Shown here piece by piece: positions 26,440-34,364 of a stretch of DNA of 53,790 nucleotides (position 1 is the stretch's first letter; each line of letters starts with the position of its first letter). The stretch spans positions 1-53,790 of the forward strand of contig JAIUOA010000016.1 in the NCBI GenBank assembly GCA_020161295.1, written 5' to 3'. The DNA is from Bacillota bacterium (GTDB lineage Bacteria; Bacillota; Clostridia; Peptostreptococcales; Acidaminobacteraceae). The notes below the pieces were generated by a model, which saw only the letters and a program-made list of their open reading frames with translations, was not told the DNA's origin and ran no database searches. The translations under genes and the position numbers were made by a program.

Positions 26440-26946
26440 ATGGATAATGAGTTTGGATATGGAAATGATTTAACGCATTTTAATGCTGAAGGACGCGCAC
26501 ATATGGTCGAAGTATCTGAAAAAGAGGATACATACCGTAGAGCAGCAGCACGTGGTAGCATATTGATGGGGGAAACAACCTTAGCACTGATTAAAGAGGG
26601 TGGCGTAAAAAAGGGCGATGTATTAGGTGTAGCGCAAATTGCAGGTATTCTAGGCGCAAAGCAAACCAGCAACATTATCCCCATGTGTCATCAGCTTATG
26701 TTAACGGGTGTAAATCTTACCTTTGAAATTAAAGAAGATCGTATTTGCATCGAATCTCAAGTTAAAATGTATGGTAAAACAGGCGTTGAAATGGAAGCGC
26801 TTGTAGCTGTAAGTGTAGCAGCACTCACGATTTATGATATGTGTAAAGCAGTGGACAAGAGTATGGTCATCAGCGATGTGCGATTAATTTATAAAACCGG
26901 TGGAAAATCGGGTACTTATATCAGGGAGGGCGAAGGCATTGAATAA
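26440..26946 (+). CDS. moaC: Cyclic pyranopterin monophosphate synthase
   Basis: 168 residues. It completes cPMP formation from the MoaA product. Recognisable motifs are RRAAARGSILMG, AQIAGILGAKQTSNIIPMCHQLML and VKMYGKTGVEMEALVAVSVA..YDMCKAVDK, including the conserved Lys and His/Cys region of the active site. The start is ATG 26440, 8 nt after AAGGAG; a GTG nine bases earlier overlaps that SD. The 3' end overlaps the MOSC gene by 8 nt. Confidence 0.95.
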   Translation: MDNEFGYGNDLTHFNAEGRAHMVEVSEKEDTYRRAAARGSILMGETTLALIKEGGVKKGDVLGVAQIAGILGAKQTSNIIPMCHQLMLTGVNLTFEIKEDRICIESQVKMYGKTGVEMEALVAVSVAALTIYDMCKAVDKSMVISDVRLIYKTGGKSGTYIREGEGIE

Positions 26947-27388
26947 TAATCAGCGCGGTAGAGTAATCGCCGTTAATATCAGCGAGAAAAAAGGCGTCAT
27001 CAAAATTCCAGTTCAGGTGGGCCATTTTAAGTCTAACCACGGCTTAGAAGGAGATGCACATGCAGGAGAGTGGCATCGTCAGGTAAGCTTATTAGCTCAG
27101 GAAAGCATCGATAAAATGACTCAAATGGGTGTATTGGATTTATCAAGTGGAAAGTTTGCAGAGAACATCACCACTGAAGGATTGATTCTTCATGAGCTTC
27201 CCGTGGGGACACGACTTAAAATCGGTGAGACACTTCACGAGGTGACTCAGATCGGAAAAGAATGCCATCACGGGTGTGCCATTAAGGTTCAAGTGGGCAA
27301 CTGTATCATGCCTAAGGAAGGCATTTTTACGAAGGTACTAGAAGGTGGCGATATCCATGAAGGCGATGAAATCGTCGTTCTCGCATAA
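26939..27388 (+). CDS. MOSC-domain protein of the moa cluster
   Basis: 149-residue single MOSC domain, predicted to bind molybdenum cofactor or carry sulfur/metal to it. Visible features are HGLEGDAHAGEWHRQVSLLAQESI and GKECHHGCAIKVQVGNCIMPKEGIF; the latter contains the conserved Cys region. A TTG start at 26939 is chosen: AGGGAGGG lies 8 nt upstream and the start overlaps the moaC stop, a sign of translational coupling. The frame stays open 39 bases upstream inside moaC. Small MOSC proteins often accompany moaC in Clostridia. Confidence 0.85.
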   Translation: MNNNQRGRVIAVNISEKKGVIKIPVQVGHFKSNHGLEGDAHAGEWHRQVSLLAQESIDKMTQMGVLDLSSGKFAENITTEGLILHELPVGTRLKIGETLHEVTQIGKECHHGCAIKVQVGNCIMPKEGIFTKVLEGGDIHEGDEIVVLA

Positions 27389-27420
27389 TCTTCACTCAAT
27401 CATAATTAACAGGAGAAAGC

Positions 27421-27903
27421 ATGAAAGATCTAAATAAAATCGAAAGCTTCAAAGTCGATCACATCAAGCTTCAAAAGGGTGTCTACGTGTCACGTGTGGA
27501 TAGTGTGGGTGCTGAAACCCTTACGACCTTCGATCTTCGAATGAAGCTGCCAAATAAGGAACTTTTAGATAACGAAGCAATCCACTCACTGGAACATCTT
27601 ATCGCAACTTATGTGAGAAACGATGCGGAATTTGCTTCACGGGTTATCTATTTTGGTCCTATGGGATGTCTCACAGGTATGTATTTAATACTTCATGGCG
27701 CCTATACATCAAAAGAAATCGTGCCATTACTCATCAGAGCTTTTGAGTTCGTCATCAATTTTGAAGGCGATCTACCTGGTGTCAGTGAAATAGAATGTGG
27801 CAGTTATCGATTACACAGCCTTGAAAAAGCAAAAATTGAAGCAGAAGCCTATTTATATGTGCTCAAAAATATTACAGAAGAACAGTTGAATTATTCAGCA
27901 TAA
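27421..27903 (+). CDS. luxS: S-ribosylhomocysteine lyase
   Basis: Cleaves S-ribosylhomocysteine to homocysteine and DPD, the precursor of autoinducer-2. The 160-residue chain has the metal site H55xxE58H59 (HSLEHLIATY), C83 in FGPMGCLTGMY, and the third metal ligand C126 in ECGSYRLHS. Length is normal. The SD AGGAGAAAG precedes the ATG. It lies 15 nt before mtnN, which makes its substrate, so the pair forms the complete two-step detoxification of S-adenosylhomocysteine. Confidence 0.96.
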   Translation: MKDLNKIESFKVDHIKLQKGVYVSRVDSVGAETLTTFDLRMKLPNKELLDNEAIHSLEHLIATYVRNDAEFASRVIYFGPMGCLTGMYLILHGAYTSKEIVPLLIRAFEFVINFEGDLPGVSEIECGSYRLHSLEKAKIEAEAYLYVLKNITEEQLNYSA

Positions 27904-27918
27904 GTTAAAGGAGAAATA

Positions 27919-28605
27919 ATGAAATACGGAATAATTGGCGCCATGGACTTAGAAACTAAGCTTTTAGTAGAGGCCATGGAAGCTGCCAAAGAAGTAAGAA
28001 TCGCAGGCATGACGTTTTTTGAAGGCAAGTTAAGTGGGGTCGATGCGGTAGTCGTGACCAGTGGCATCGGTAAGGTAAATGCTGCAGCATGTGCTCAAAT
28101 TCTCATCACTCATTTTAATGTACACCGATTGATTAACACTGGCGTTTCAGGTGCTGTCCATCATGAACTTGAAGTTGGCGATATCGTCGTTTCAACGGAC
28201 TGTATGGAACATGATTTTGATGCAACAGTGTTTGGCTATAAGTATGGCGAAATCCCTAGAATGTCATCTTCAGTATTCGTTGCTGATGAAACGCTCATAG
28301 AACGCGCACTTTCAGCCGCTACGAAAGAAATCATTAATCATAAGGTCATGAAAGGACGCATCGTTTCAGGCGATCAATTCGTATCCTCCATGGAAAGAAA
28401 AGATTTTCTGCTGGAACACTTCGACGCGTATACCACTGAAATGGAGGGCGCTGCCATCGCTCATGTCGCATCCATTAATCAGGTGCCTTTCGTCATCATC
28501 CGCGCCATGTCGGATAAAGCCGACGGTTCAGCGCATGTGAGTTATGATGAGTTTGCCATCGAGGCGGCGCACCATTCCAGCCACATCGTCTTAAATATGC
28601 TATAA
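27919..28605 (+). CDS. mtnN: 5'-methylthioadenosine/S-adenosylhomocysteine nucleosidase
   Basis: Hydrolyses the adenine from SAH and methylthioadenosine, feeding LuxS. 228 residues. The catalytic acid E12 is kept (IGAMDLETKLL). VTSGIGKVNAAACAQ, FVSSMERK and EMEGAAIAHVA are the substrate and ribose-binding segments, and MSDKAD carries the catalytic Asp. The SD AAAGGAG precedes the ATG. It is followed directly by a terminator. Confidence 0.95.
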   Translation: MKYGIIGAMDLETKLLVEAMEAAKEVRIAGMTFFEGKLSGVDAVVVTSGIGKVNAAACAQILITHFNVHRLINTGVSGAVHHELEVGDIVVSTDCMEHDFDATVFGYKYGEIPRMSSSVFVADETLIERALSAATKEIINHKVMKGRIVSGDQFVSSMERKDFLLEHFDAYTTEMEGAAIAHVASINQVPFVIIRAMSDKADGSAHVSYDEFAIEAAHHSSHIVLNML

Positions 28606-28629
28606 TTGAATCGCTTAAGAGAGCCAAAG

Positions 28630-28670
28630 AACATCTACTCAGAACTAAACGCTGATGTAGGTGTTTTTTT
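28630..28670 (+). terminator. Rho-independent terminator after mtnN
   Basis: Stem AACATCTAC/GTAGGTGTT (one G-T pair) with an internal CAG/CTG, followed by T7. Confidence 0.8.
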
Positions 28671-28680
28671 ATTCACTTGA

Positions 28681-28740
28681 TTGACAAAAATAATAACAAC
28701 AATTATAATAACGATATACGATATCGAAATACGATATCGA
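28681..28740 (+). promoter_or_regulatory. Consensus promoter with repeated PadR-type operator
   Basis: Perfect TTGACA (28681-28686), 17 nt, TATAAT (28704-28709). Directly downstream two 12-bp direct repeats ATACGATATCGA (28716-28727 and 28729-28740) each contain the palindrome CGATATCG; a further half-copy ACGATAT begins at 28711. The array covers the expected transcription start and runs to the SD of padR, the arrangement of a repressor site for autoregulation. Confidence 0.8.
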
Positions 28741-28753
28741 TTAAGGAGTTCAT

Positions 28754-29071
28754 ATGAGTGACTATGTAAAAAAACGCTTATTTCAAGGGTTCATCTGCCT
28801 TCATATTCTTCACCACGCGCAAGAAGAACCCCTTTACGGAGCTTGGATGCTTGAAGAGCTGTCTGAGCACGGTTATAAAGTGAGTCCAGGAACCTTGTAT
28901 CCCATCTTTCACAGTTTAGAGAAAGAGGGATTCCTCTATTCCTATGACGAAAATGTCGAAGGTAAAATCAGAAAATACTATCGGACCACTGAGATGGGGG
29001 ATCGCGAACTTATGGAAATGCAGAGTTATTTAAAAGAACTTGTGGGGGAGGTTATCACAGATGACCACTAG
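28754..29071 (+). CDS. PadR-family transcriptional repressor
   Basis: 105-residue winged-helix regulator: FQGFICLHILHHAQEEPLYGAWMLEEL, then the recognition region VSPGTLYPIFHSLEKEGFL and the wing GKIRKYYRTTEMGDREL, then a C-terminal dimer helix. Short PadR members repress multidrug exporters and are released by small phenolic or hydrophobic molecules. It is the first gene of an operon with an MFS exporter whose start lies inside its end. Operator repeats sit in its own promoter. Confidence 0.9.
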   Translation: MSDYVKKRLFQGFICLHILHHAQEEPLYGAWMLEELSEHGYKVSPGTLYPIFHSLEKEGFLYSYDENVEGKIRKYYRTTEMGDRELMEMQSYLKELVGEVITDDH

Positions 29072-30275
29072 GAAGCAAAGCATAAAAAAGGGCGTTCAAA
29101 AGTTTTTCGGCATCAATGCCAGCATGCTCTCCATGCTTTTTATGGTGATCGTCCTAGGGCTTGGTGAGAAAATGGGTGAGCGTTTCCTGCCAGTATACAT
29201 CATCGCATTAGGTGGATCAGCCTACGCAGTCGGCTTTCTTAACGCCATGGATAATTTCCTCAGTGCGATTTATTCCTATATCGGGGGATATTTTTCTGAT
29301 TTATTAGGCTATAAACGCGCGCTTAAACTCTATACGATAATTTCGCTGGTGGGATATGCCATCATCATTTTATTTCCGGTGTGGCAAGCAGTCATCGTCG
29401 GTGCGATTTTCTTCATCTCATGGACAGCGCTTTCATTGCCAGCCATTTTATCCATGGTTTCAGCCACCGTTAAAAAAGAAAAGCAGACCATGGGCGTGTC
29501 GCTTCACTCGTTAATTAAGCGGGTGCCAATGTCCCTAGGGCCGATCATGGGCGGAGTGCTCATAACGACGTTCGGCATCACAGTGGGATCGCGAATTGCC
29601 TTCGGAATCGCTTTTATATTAGGCATTTTCGCCATCTGGTTTATAGAGCGCTACATCGAAGCTCAAAAAACTGAAAAAAGTGAACCGACCAACGCGATTC
29701 GGACCTTTAACAGCATGTCGAAGCCTTTAAAAACGCTGCTTTTGAGTGACATGTTCATCAGATTTGCGGAGCAGTTGCCTTATGCGTTCGTCGTCGTTTG
29801 GGTGATGGAAATTAACAAGCTTTCAGCCGTGAGCTTTAGTCTATTCACATTGATCGAGATGGTCACAGCGATGCTGATCTACATCCCTGTGGCACTTCTA
29901 AATGAAAAAACCTCTAGTAAATGGATCGTCTCCATGACCTTTATATTCTTTACGATTTTCCCTACGGTTTTGATGTTTTCTAAAACATTCTGGATGCTTT
30001 GCTTCGCATTCGTCATCAGAGGGCTCAAGGAGTTTGGTGAACCGACCAGAAAGGCATTAATCGTGAAGCTGGCACCAGAAGGCTCGAAGGCTTCGACTTT
30101 TGGAACCTATTATCTATTTAGAGACGTAGTGGTGGCAGTCGTTTCACTGGCCAGTGCGTGGTTATGGAATATTTCACCTGAAGTGAACTTTATAGTAGCA
30201 AGTAGCTGTGGTCTAATAGGGACCCTGATCTTTATGATTTATGGAAAGGATGAACAACATGAAAGACCAGCTTAA
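29061..30275 (+). CDS. MFS-family exporter
   Basis: 404-residue transporter with about twelve membrane spans, in two six-span halves joined by a cytoplasmic loop (about 195-225). The typical MFS loop 2-3 motif is present as GGYFSDLLGYKRALK. Start ATG 29061 lies within the padR end and has GGGGGAGG 9 nt upstream; the ORF's earlier ATG is less well placed. Placement under a PadR repressor makes a drug or toxic-metabolite exporter likely; the substrate is unknown. Confidence 0.85.
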   Translation: MTTRKQSIKKGVQKFFGINASMLSMLFMVIVLGLGEKMGERFLPVYIIALGGSAYAVGFLNAMDNFLSAIYSYIGGYFSDLLGYKRALKLYTIISLVGYAIIILFPVWQAVIVGAIFFISWTALSLPAILSMVSATVKKEKQTMGVSLHSLIKRVPMSLGPIMGGVLITTFGITVGSRIAFGIAFILGIFAIWFIERYIEAQKTEKSEPTNAIRTFNSMSKPLKTLLLSDMFIRFAEQLPYAFVVVWVMEINKLSAVSFSLFTLIEMVTAMLIYIPVALLNEKTSSKWIVSMTFIFFTIFPTVLMFSKTFWMLCFAFVIRGLKEFGEPTRKALIVKLAPEGSKASTFGTYYLFRDVVVAVVSLASAWLWNISPEVNFIVASSCGLIGTLIFMIYGKDEQHERPA

Positions 30276-31440
30276 AAAAGTATGGGAAGTGCTAAAGGTA
30301 TCCACTAAGCTGGGCCTTACCTCGTTTGGTGGTCCCATCGCCCATATCGGTTATTTTCACCAAGAGTACGTGGTAAAAAAGAAGTGGTTAGATGAAAGAA
30401 GCTATGCCGATTTAGTAGCGCTATGCCAGTTTTTACCTGGCCCCGCAAGCTCACAGGTGGGCATCGGTATAGGAACCTCTCGCGCGGGTTTACTAGGTGG
30501 ACTAGCGGCATGGGCTGGCTTTACATTACCTTCTGCGATATTGATGGTGGCATTTGCACTTTTATTACAAGGCTTCAATTTTGGTGAAGCGTCTTTTATC
30601 CATGGCCTTAAAATCGTCGCAGTGGTAATCGTCGCTCAGTCAATTTTATCTATGGGCAAGAAGTTGGCTAATGAAAAGCTTACGGCTAGCATCGCAGCGC
30701 TAGCGGCTATTATAATGCTCCTTATTCCGACCGCCATAACACAGGTGGCTGTTATCTTAGGATCAGGATTGATAGGAATGTGGCTTTTTAAGGAAAGAAA
30801 TGTTGATTTTGAAAATGAACAGAGCAACTTCAATACACCTAAAACGCATTATGCACTATTATTCCTCGTCGCATTTTTCAGCTTACTGGTGATCTTACCG
30901 GTGTTACGTGAACTGTTTGATAGTCAAGGACTGGCGATATTCGACAGCTTTTACCGTTCAGGGTCACTGGTGTTCGGTGGAGGTCATGTGGTACTTCCTT
31001 TACTTGAGCTCGAAGTTGTGCCGAATGGTTGGATTTCCAAAACGGATTTCCTTGCAGGATATGGTGCGGCACAAGCGATTCCAGGACCAATGTTCGCATT
31101 CTCCAGTTATCTAGGGACCATGATCGGCGGTATCGGTGGCGCTGTCATCGCACTAATCGGTATTTTCACACCTGCATTCCTACTCATCGTCGGTGTAATA
31201 CCGTATTGGGATCGATTACGACAGATCAAAAAGGTTAAGACGGCATTAATCGGGGTAAATGCTGCTGTGGTAGGTATTTTGCTTGCTGCATTATATAACC
31301 CGCTTTGGACCAACGCCATCATCGACGCAAAATCATTTGCGGTTGCTGCAGCCTTATTTGTAGGGATGACGTTCTGGAAACTACCTGCATGGGGCGTGGT
31401 TATATTAGGAACATTAGGTGGCATCATCATCGGCCTATAA
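30259..31440 (+). CDS. Chromate/anion transporter, ChrA (CHR) family, two-domain form
   Basis: 393 residues, ten or more hydrophobic spans, built of two homologous CHR halves. The signature pair is FGGPIAHIGYFHQEYVVKKK with LCQFLPGPASSQVGIGIG in the first half, and FGGGHVVLPLLE with GYGAAQAIPGPMFAFSSYLG in the second. Known members export chromate, using its likeness to sulfate; many in anaerobes are untested. Start ATG 30259 follows AAAGGA by 8 nt and overlaps the MFS gene end; earlier in-frame ATGs at 30241 and 30250 are less likely. It is part of the PadR operon. Confidence 0.9.
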   Translation: MKDQLKKVWEVLKVSTKLGLTSFGGPIAHIGYFHQEYVVKKKWLDERSYADLVALCQFLPGPASSQVGIGIGTSRAGLLGGLAAWAGFTLPSAILMVAFALLLQGFNFGEASFIHGLKIVAVVIVAQSILSMGKKLANEKLTASIAALAAIIMLLIPTAITQVAVILGSGLIGMWLFKERNVDFENEQSNFNTPKTHYALLFLVAFFSLLVILPVLRELFDSQGLAIFDSFYRSGSLVFGGGHVVLPLLELEVVPNGWISKTDFLAGYGAAQAIPGPMFAFSSYLGTMIGGIGGAVIALIGIFTPAFLLIVGVIPYWDRLRQIKKVKTALIGVNAAVVGILLAALYNPLWTNAIIDAKSFAVAAALFVGMTFWKLPAWGVVILGTLGGIIIGL

Positions 31441-31469
31441 TCGTTTTATTAATGAGGGAGTGTAGAAAG

Positions 31470-32081
31470 ATGAAAATGGATTATAAAAAGGATTTTAAAT
31501 CACTCTATTTACCTAAAAGTACACCAGAACTTATCCAAGTTCCCTTGATGCGATTCGCGGTCATCGAAGGGAGTGGCGATCCCAATGGTCCGGAATTTGC
31601 TGAAGCGACAGAAGCGCTATACAGTCTTTCATATGCGATAAAAATGTCTTATAAAGGCGACGACGTACCTGTTGGTTACCATGAATACACCGTTTTCCCA
31701 TTAGAAGGTGAGTGGGATTTGGTGGATTACACGAAAGGAAATAAGGATAAAAGCAACTTTAAATACCAGCTTATGATTAGGCAACCCGATTTTGTCACTG
31801 AAGAGGTTTTTCAGCTTTTTCTTGAAAAGGTCAAAAAGAAAAAGCCGAATGCGCATTTAGACCGCATACAGCTTATAAGCATAGAGGAGGGACTCTGCTG
31901 TCAGATGCTCCATCTCGGTAGCTATGATGACGAGCCAGAGAGTTTCGCTAAAATGGTGGCGTTTGTCGAATCGAATCAAAAAAAACGCGCTTCGCTGTGC
32001 CACAGAGAAATTTACCTATCAGATCCTCGAAAGACCGAAACCAGCAAGTTAAAAACCGTGTTGAGGTTTAAAGTGGTTTAG
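31470..32081 (+). CDS. GyrI-like small-molecule-binding domain protein
   Basis: 203-residue cytoplasmic protein of the GyrI/SOUL-like fold. The opening PLMRFAVIEGSGDPNGPEFAEA, the central KYQLMIRQPDFVTEEVFQLF and the C-terminal LCHREIYLSDPRKTETSKLKTVLRF are typical of the stand-alone form that binds hydrophobic drugs or hydrolyses adducts. ATG 31470 follows AGGGAG; the frame is open 55 codons upstream, within chrA, but without an SD. As the last gene of the PadR operon it may bind the same compounds as the exporter. Its stop overlaps the stop of the convergent gene by four bases. Confidence 0.75.
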   Translation: MKMDYKKDFKSLYLPKSTPELIQVPLMRFAVIEGSGDPNGPEFAEATEALYSLSYAIKMSYKGDDVPVGYHEYTVFPLEGEWDLVDYTKGNKDKSNFKYQLMIRQPDFVTEEVFQLFLEKVKKKKPNAHLDRIQLISIEEGLCCQMLHLGSYDDEPESFAKMVAFVESNQKKRASLCHREIYLSDPRKTETSKLKTVLRFKVV

Positions 32082-32392
32082 TCTTCTTCGCAAGCATTGG
32101 TTTCATCGTAAAAGAGCTCTTCTGGATTCTCAGCGTGAAGCGCTTCGTCAGCCAAAGCCGCCTCATCAAATGCAATCTTACCAGCAAAATAAGCTTCATA
32201 AAGGGCTAATGCTTCATCGTATTGAGATTCATCAACATACAAATCTGCACCAAAAATAGTTGTGCCGGCGGAAATCACCATAAATTCGCCGGTTTCTCTA
32301 TGTTTGGTTAAAAGCGGGATGCTATTTGATTCTAACAGTTCTCTAAACATTTCGATTTCTACTGTTTCATCGACAGTGGCTAAATAATTCAT
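32078..32392 (-). CDS. DUF2007-like small acidic protein (putative signal-transducing)
   Basis: 104 residues, acidic, without membrane spans. The N-terminal part (NYLATVDETVEIEMFRELLESNSIPLLTKH..ADLYVDESQYDEALAL) matches the DUF2007/PF09413 pattern of PII-like small domains often encoded near transport or regulatory genes. The tail is rich in Glu, Ala and Asp. ATG 32392 follows GAGGT; a GTG 12 bases upstream overlaps this SD. It stands alone on the minus strand between two plus-strand units. Function is unknown. Confidence 0.65.
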   Translation of the reverse strand: MNYLATVDETVEIEMFRELLESNSIPLLTKHRETGEFMVISAGTTIFGADLYVDESQYDEALALYEAYFAGKIAFDEAALADEALHAENPEELFYDETNACEED

Positions 32393-32522
32393 AGGATACC
32401 TCACTTTTTATAGAATTACTATATAATTACCCATTTTCATCATTGAATCACAAATCAGTTAGTGATAAGGTATTAAGAGATTAGAGTGTGACGAAATTAT
32501 AGATCATTTGGAGAGGTTAATT

Positions 32523-33347
32523 ATGAACATTTTAGAGCTAATAAAAGCCATACTATTTGGAATTGTTGAGGGGATTACGGAGTGGCTCCCGATAAGTAGC
32601 ACAGGCCACATGATTCTACTTGACGAGTTTATAAAGTTAAAGGTTAGTCCAGAATTTATGGAGATGTTTCTAGTCGTCGTACAGCTGGGGGCGATTCTGG
32701 CGGTGGTGGTGATTTTCTGGCAGAAGATTTTTCCATTTTCAAAAGGACACAAGTACCTTATCGATGAAAAAATCATGGTGATGTGGCTTAAGATTATCGT
32801 CGCATGTATTCCTGCTGCAGTAGTGGGGTTATTATGGGAAGATGCCATCGATGCCCTTTTCTATAACTACCAAACGGTTTCCATCGCATTAATTATTTTT
32901 GGTATCGGTTTTATCTGGATAGAAAATGTTCATAAAAATAAAGCACCGAAAATAAATGACCTAAAGGATATCACATTTAAGTCTGCGCTTATCATCGGAA
33001 TCTTTCAATTGATCGCTGCAGTATTTCCAGGAACTTCGCGATCTGGTGCGACGATTATGGGTGGACTCGTATTATCCATGTCTCGAACGGTAGCTGCTGA
33101 GTTTACATTCTTTATGGCGATTCCTGTCATGTTTGGCGCGAGTTTACTGAAGCTTTTAAAATTTGGTTTTGATTTCACAGCGTCAGAAATGGGTATATTA
33201 CTCACGGGGATGGTTACTGCATTTGTGGTTTCAGTTTTGGCCATTAAATTTTTAATGGGCTATATTAAGAAGCATGACTTTAAGGTGTTTGGTTGGTATA
33301 GAATCGTGCTTGGGCTAATCGTGCTTACTTATTTCATAATCTTTTAA
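32523..33347 (+). CDS. uppP: Undecaprenyl-diphosphatase
   Basis: Recycles undecaprenyl pyrophosphate to the monophosphate carrier for peptidoglycan and other wall polymers. 274 residues, about eight spans. The two catalytic segments are plain: GIVEGITEWLPISSTGHMIL (Glu-rich site, about 14-33) and FPGTSRSGATIMGGL (Arg/Ser site, about 168-182). Start ATG 32523 has GGAGAGG 6 nt before it; a TTG 15 bases upstream opens the frame but includes the SD. High activity of this enzyme gives bacitracin tolerance. Followed 23 nt later by a metal exporter gene. Confidence 0.95.
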   Translation: MNILELIKAILFGIVEGITEWLPISSTGHMILLDEFIKLKVSPEFMEMFLVVVQLGAILAVVVIFWQKIFPFSKGHKYLIDEKIMVMWLKIIVACIPAAVVGLLWEDAIDALFYNYQTVSIALIIFGIGFIWIENVHKNKAPKINDLKDITFKSALIIGIFQLIAAVFPGTSRSGATIMGGLVLSMSRTVAAEFTFFMAIPVMFGASLLKLLKFGFDFTASEMGILLTGMVTAFVVSVLAIKFLMGYIKKHDFKVFGWYRIVLGLIVLTYFIIF

Positions 33348-33370
33348 CCATCAATAATAGGAGTTGGCAT

Positions 33371-34312
33371 ATGATTAAATGGCTCATTAAAAAAAATATT
33401 AAGGATTATCAATTGACTGATAAACAGAGTGTTCGAGAAGCTTATGGCGTTCTGGCTGGATTTATAGGAATTGGGTGTAACATTTTGCTGTTTGTAGTTA
33501 AGCTAATTTTAGGTTTAATGATGAACAGCATCGCCATAATTTCAGACGCATTTAACAACTTGTCAGATACGGGTTCATCTCTGGTAGCAGTTGTGGGAGC
33601 GAAGCTAAGTGGACGAGAAGCTGATCATGAGCATCCTTATGGCCACGGACGATTTGAATATATCGCGTCATTGGTCATATCGTTTATTATTCTTCTCGTG
33701 GGCTTTGAGCTTTTTAAGTCTTCTGTCTCTAAAGTCTTAAATCCTGAACCGGTGATTTTCAGTTGGATTTTGACGATAATTCTAATTCTATCTGTCTTAG
33801 TTAAGGCATGGATGTATTCGTATAATCATTATATTGGAAAACTGATTTCTTCAAGTGTGAATCATGCGACGGCAGCCGACAGTCTTAATGATGTCATCGC
33901 AACAAGTGCAGTTATCATCACCACCATTTTAGGCAATTACATTCAGTTTCCTTTGGATGGCATCGCTGGGATTGTAGTGTCCACATTGGTCATGCTCACG
34001 GGTTTTAATATTGCTAAAGATACTGTTAGCTTACTGTTAGGGATGTCACCGAGTGAAGAAATCGTTACTCAGATATACGCGATTATCAATTCAAATGAAT
34101 TTATAGTAGGAGCGCATGACCTTAAGGTTCACGATTATGGACCAGGGAGACAAATCGCCTCTATTCACACTGAACTTTCTGATCAAACAAATATCGTAAA
34201 AGCCCATGCCATCGTAGATGGTCTGGAAAAACGCGTGTTAAGGGAATTGGGAATCGATTTGGTCATTCATGTAGACCCTATCGGTGAACACGAAGTTGGA
34301 CCAATAGATTAA
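33371..34312 (+). CDS. Cation diffusion facilitator (CDF) metal exporter
   Basis: 313 residues with six spans in the first 215 and a cytoplasmic ferredoxin-like domain after. Metal-site residues are in TM2 (IAIISDAFNNLSD, an Asp pair) and TM5 (HATAADSLNDVIAT, His plus Asp). DHEHPYGHGRFEYIASL is the conserved loop after TM2. The Asn/Asp pattern in TM2 resembles the Mn- or Fe-type members more than Zn ones, but this is uncertain. The SD TAGGAG precedes ATG. No metal regulator is adjacent. Confidence 0.9.
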   Translation: MIKWLIKKNIKDYQLTDKQSVREAYGVLAGFIGIGCNILLFVVKLILGLMMNSIAIISDAFNNLSDTGSSLVAVVGAKLSGREADHEHPYGHGRFEYIASLVISFIILLVGFELFKSSVSKVLNPEPVIFSWILTIILILSVLVKAWMYSYNHYIGKLISSSVNHATAADSLNDVIATSAVIITTILGNYIQFPLDGIAGIVVSTLVMLTGFNIAKDTVSLLLGMSPSEEIVTQIYAIINSNEFIVGAHDLKVHDYGPGRQIASIHTELSDQTNIVKAHAIVDGLEKRVLRELGIDLVIHVDPIGEHEVGPID

Positions 34313-34364
34313 AGCGTTAAAAATGGGGTAATTAATGATGTAAACGATGCAAGGAGGGGATAGC

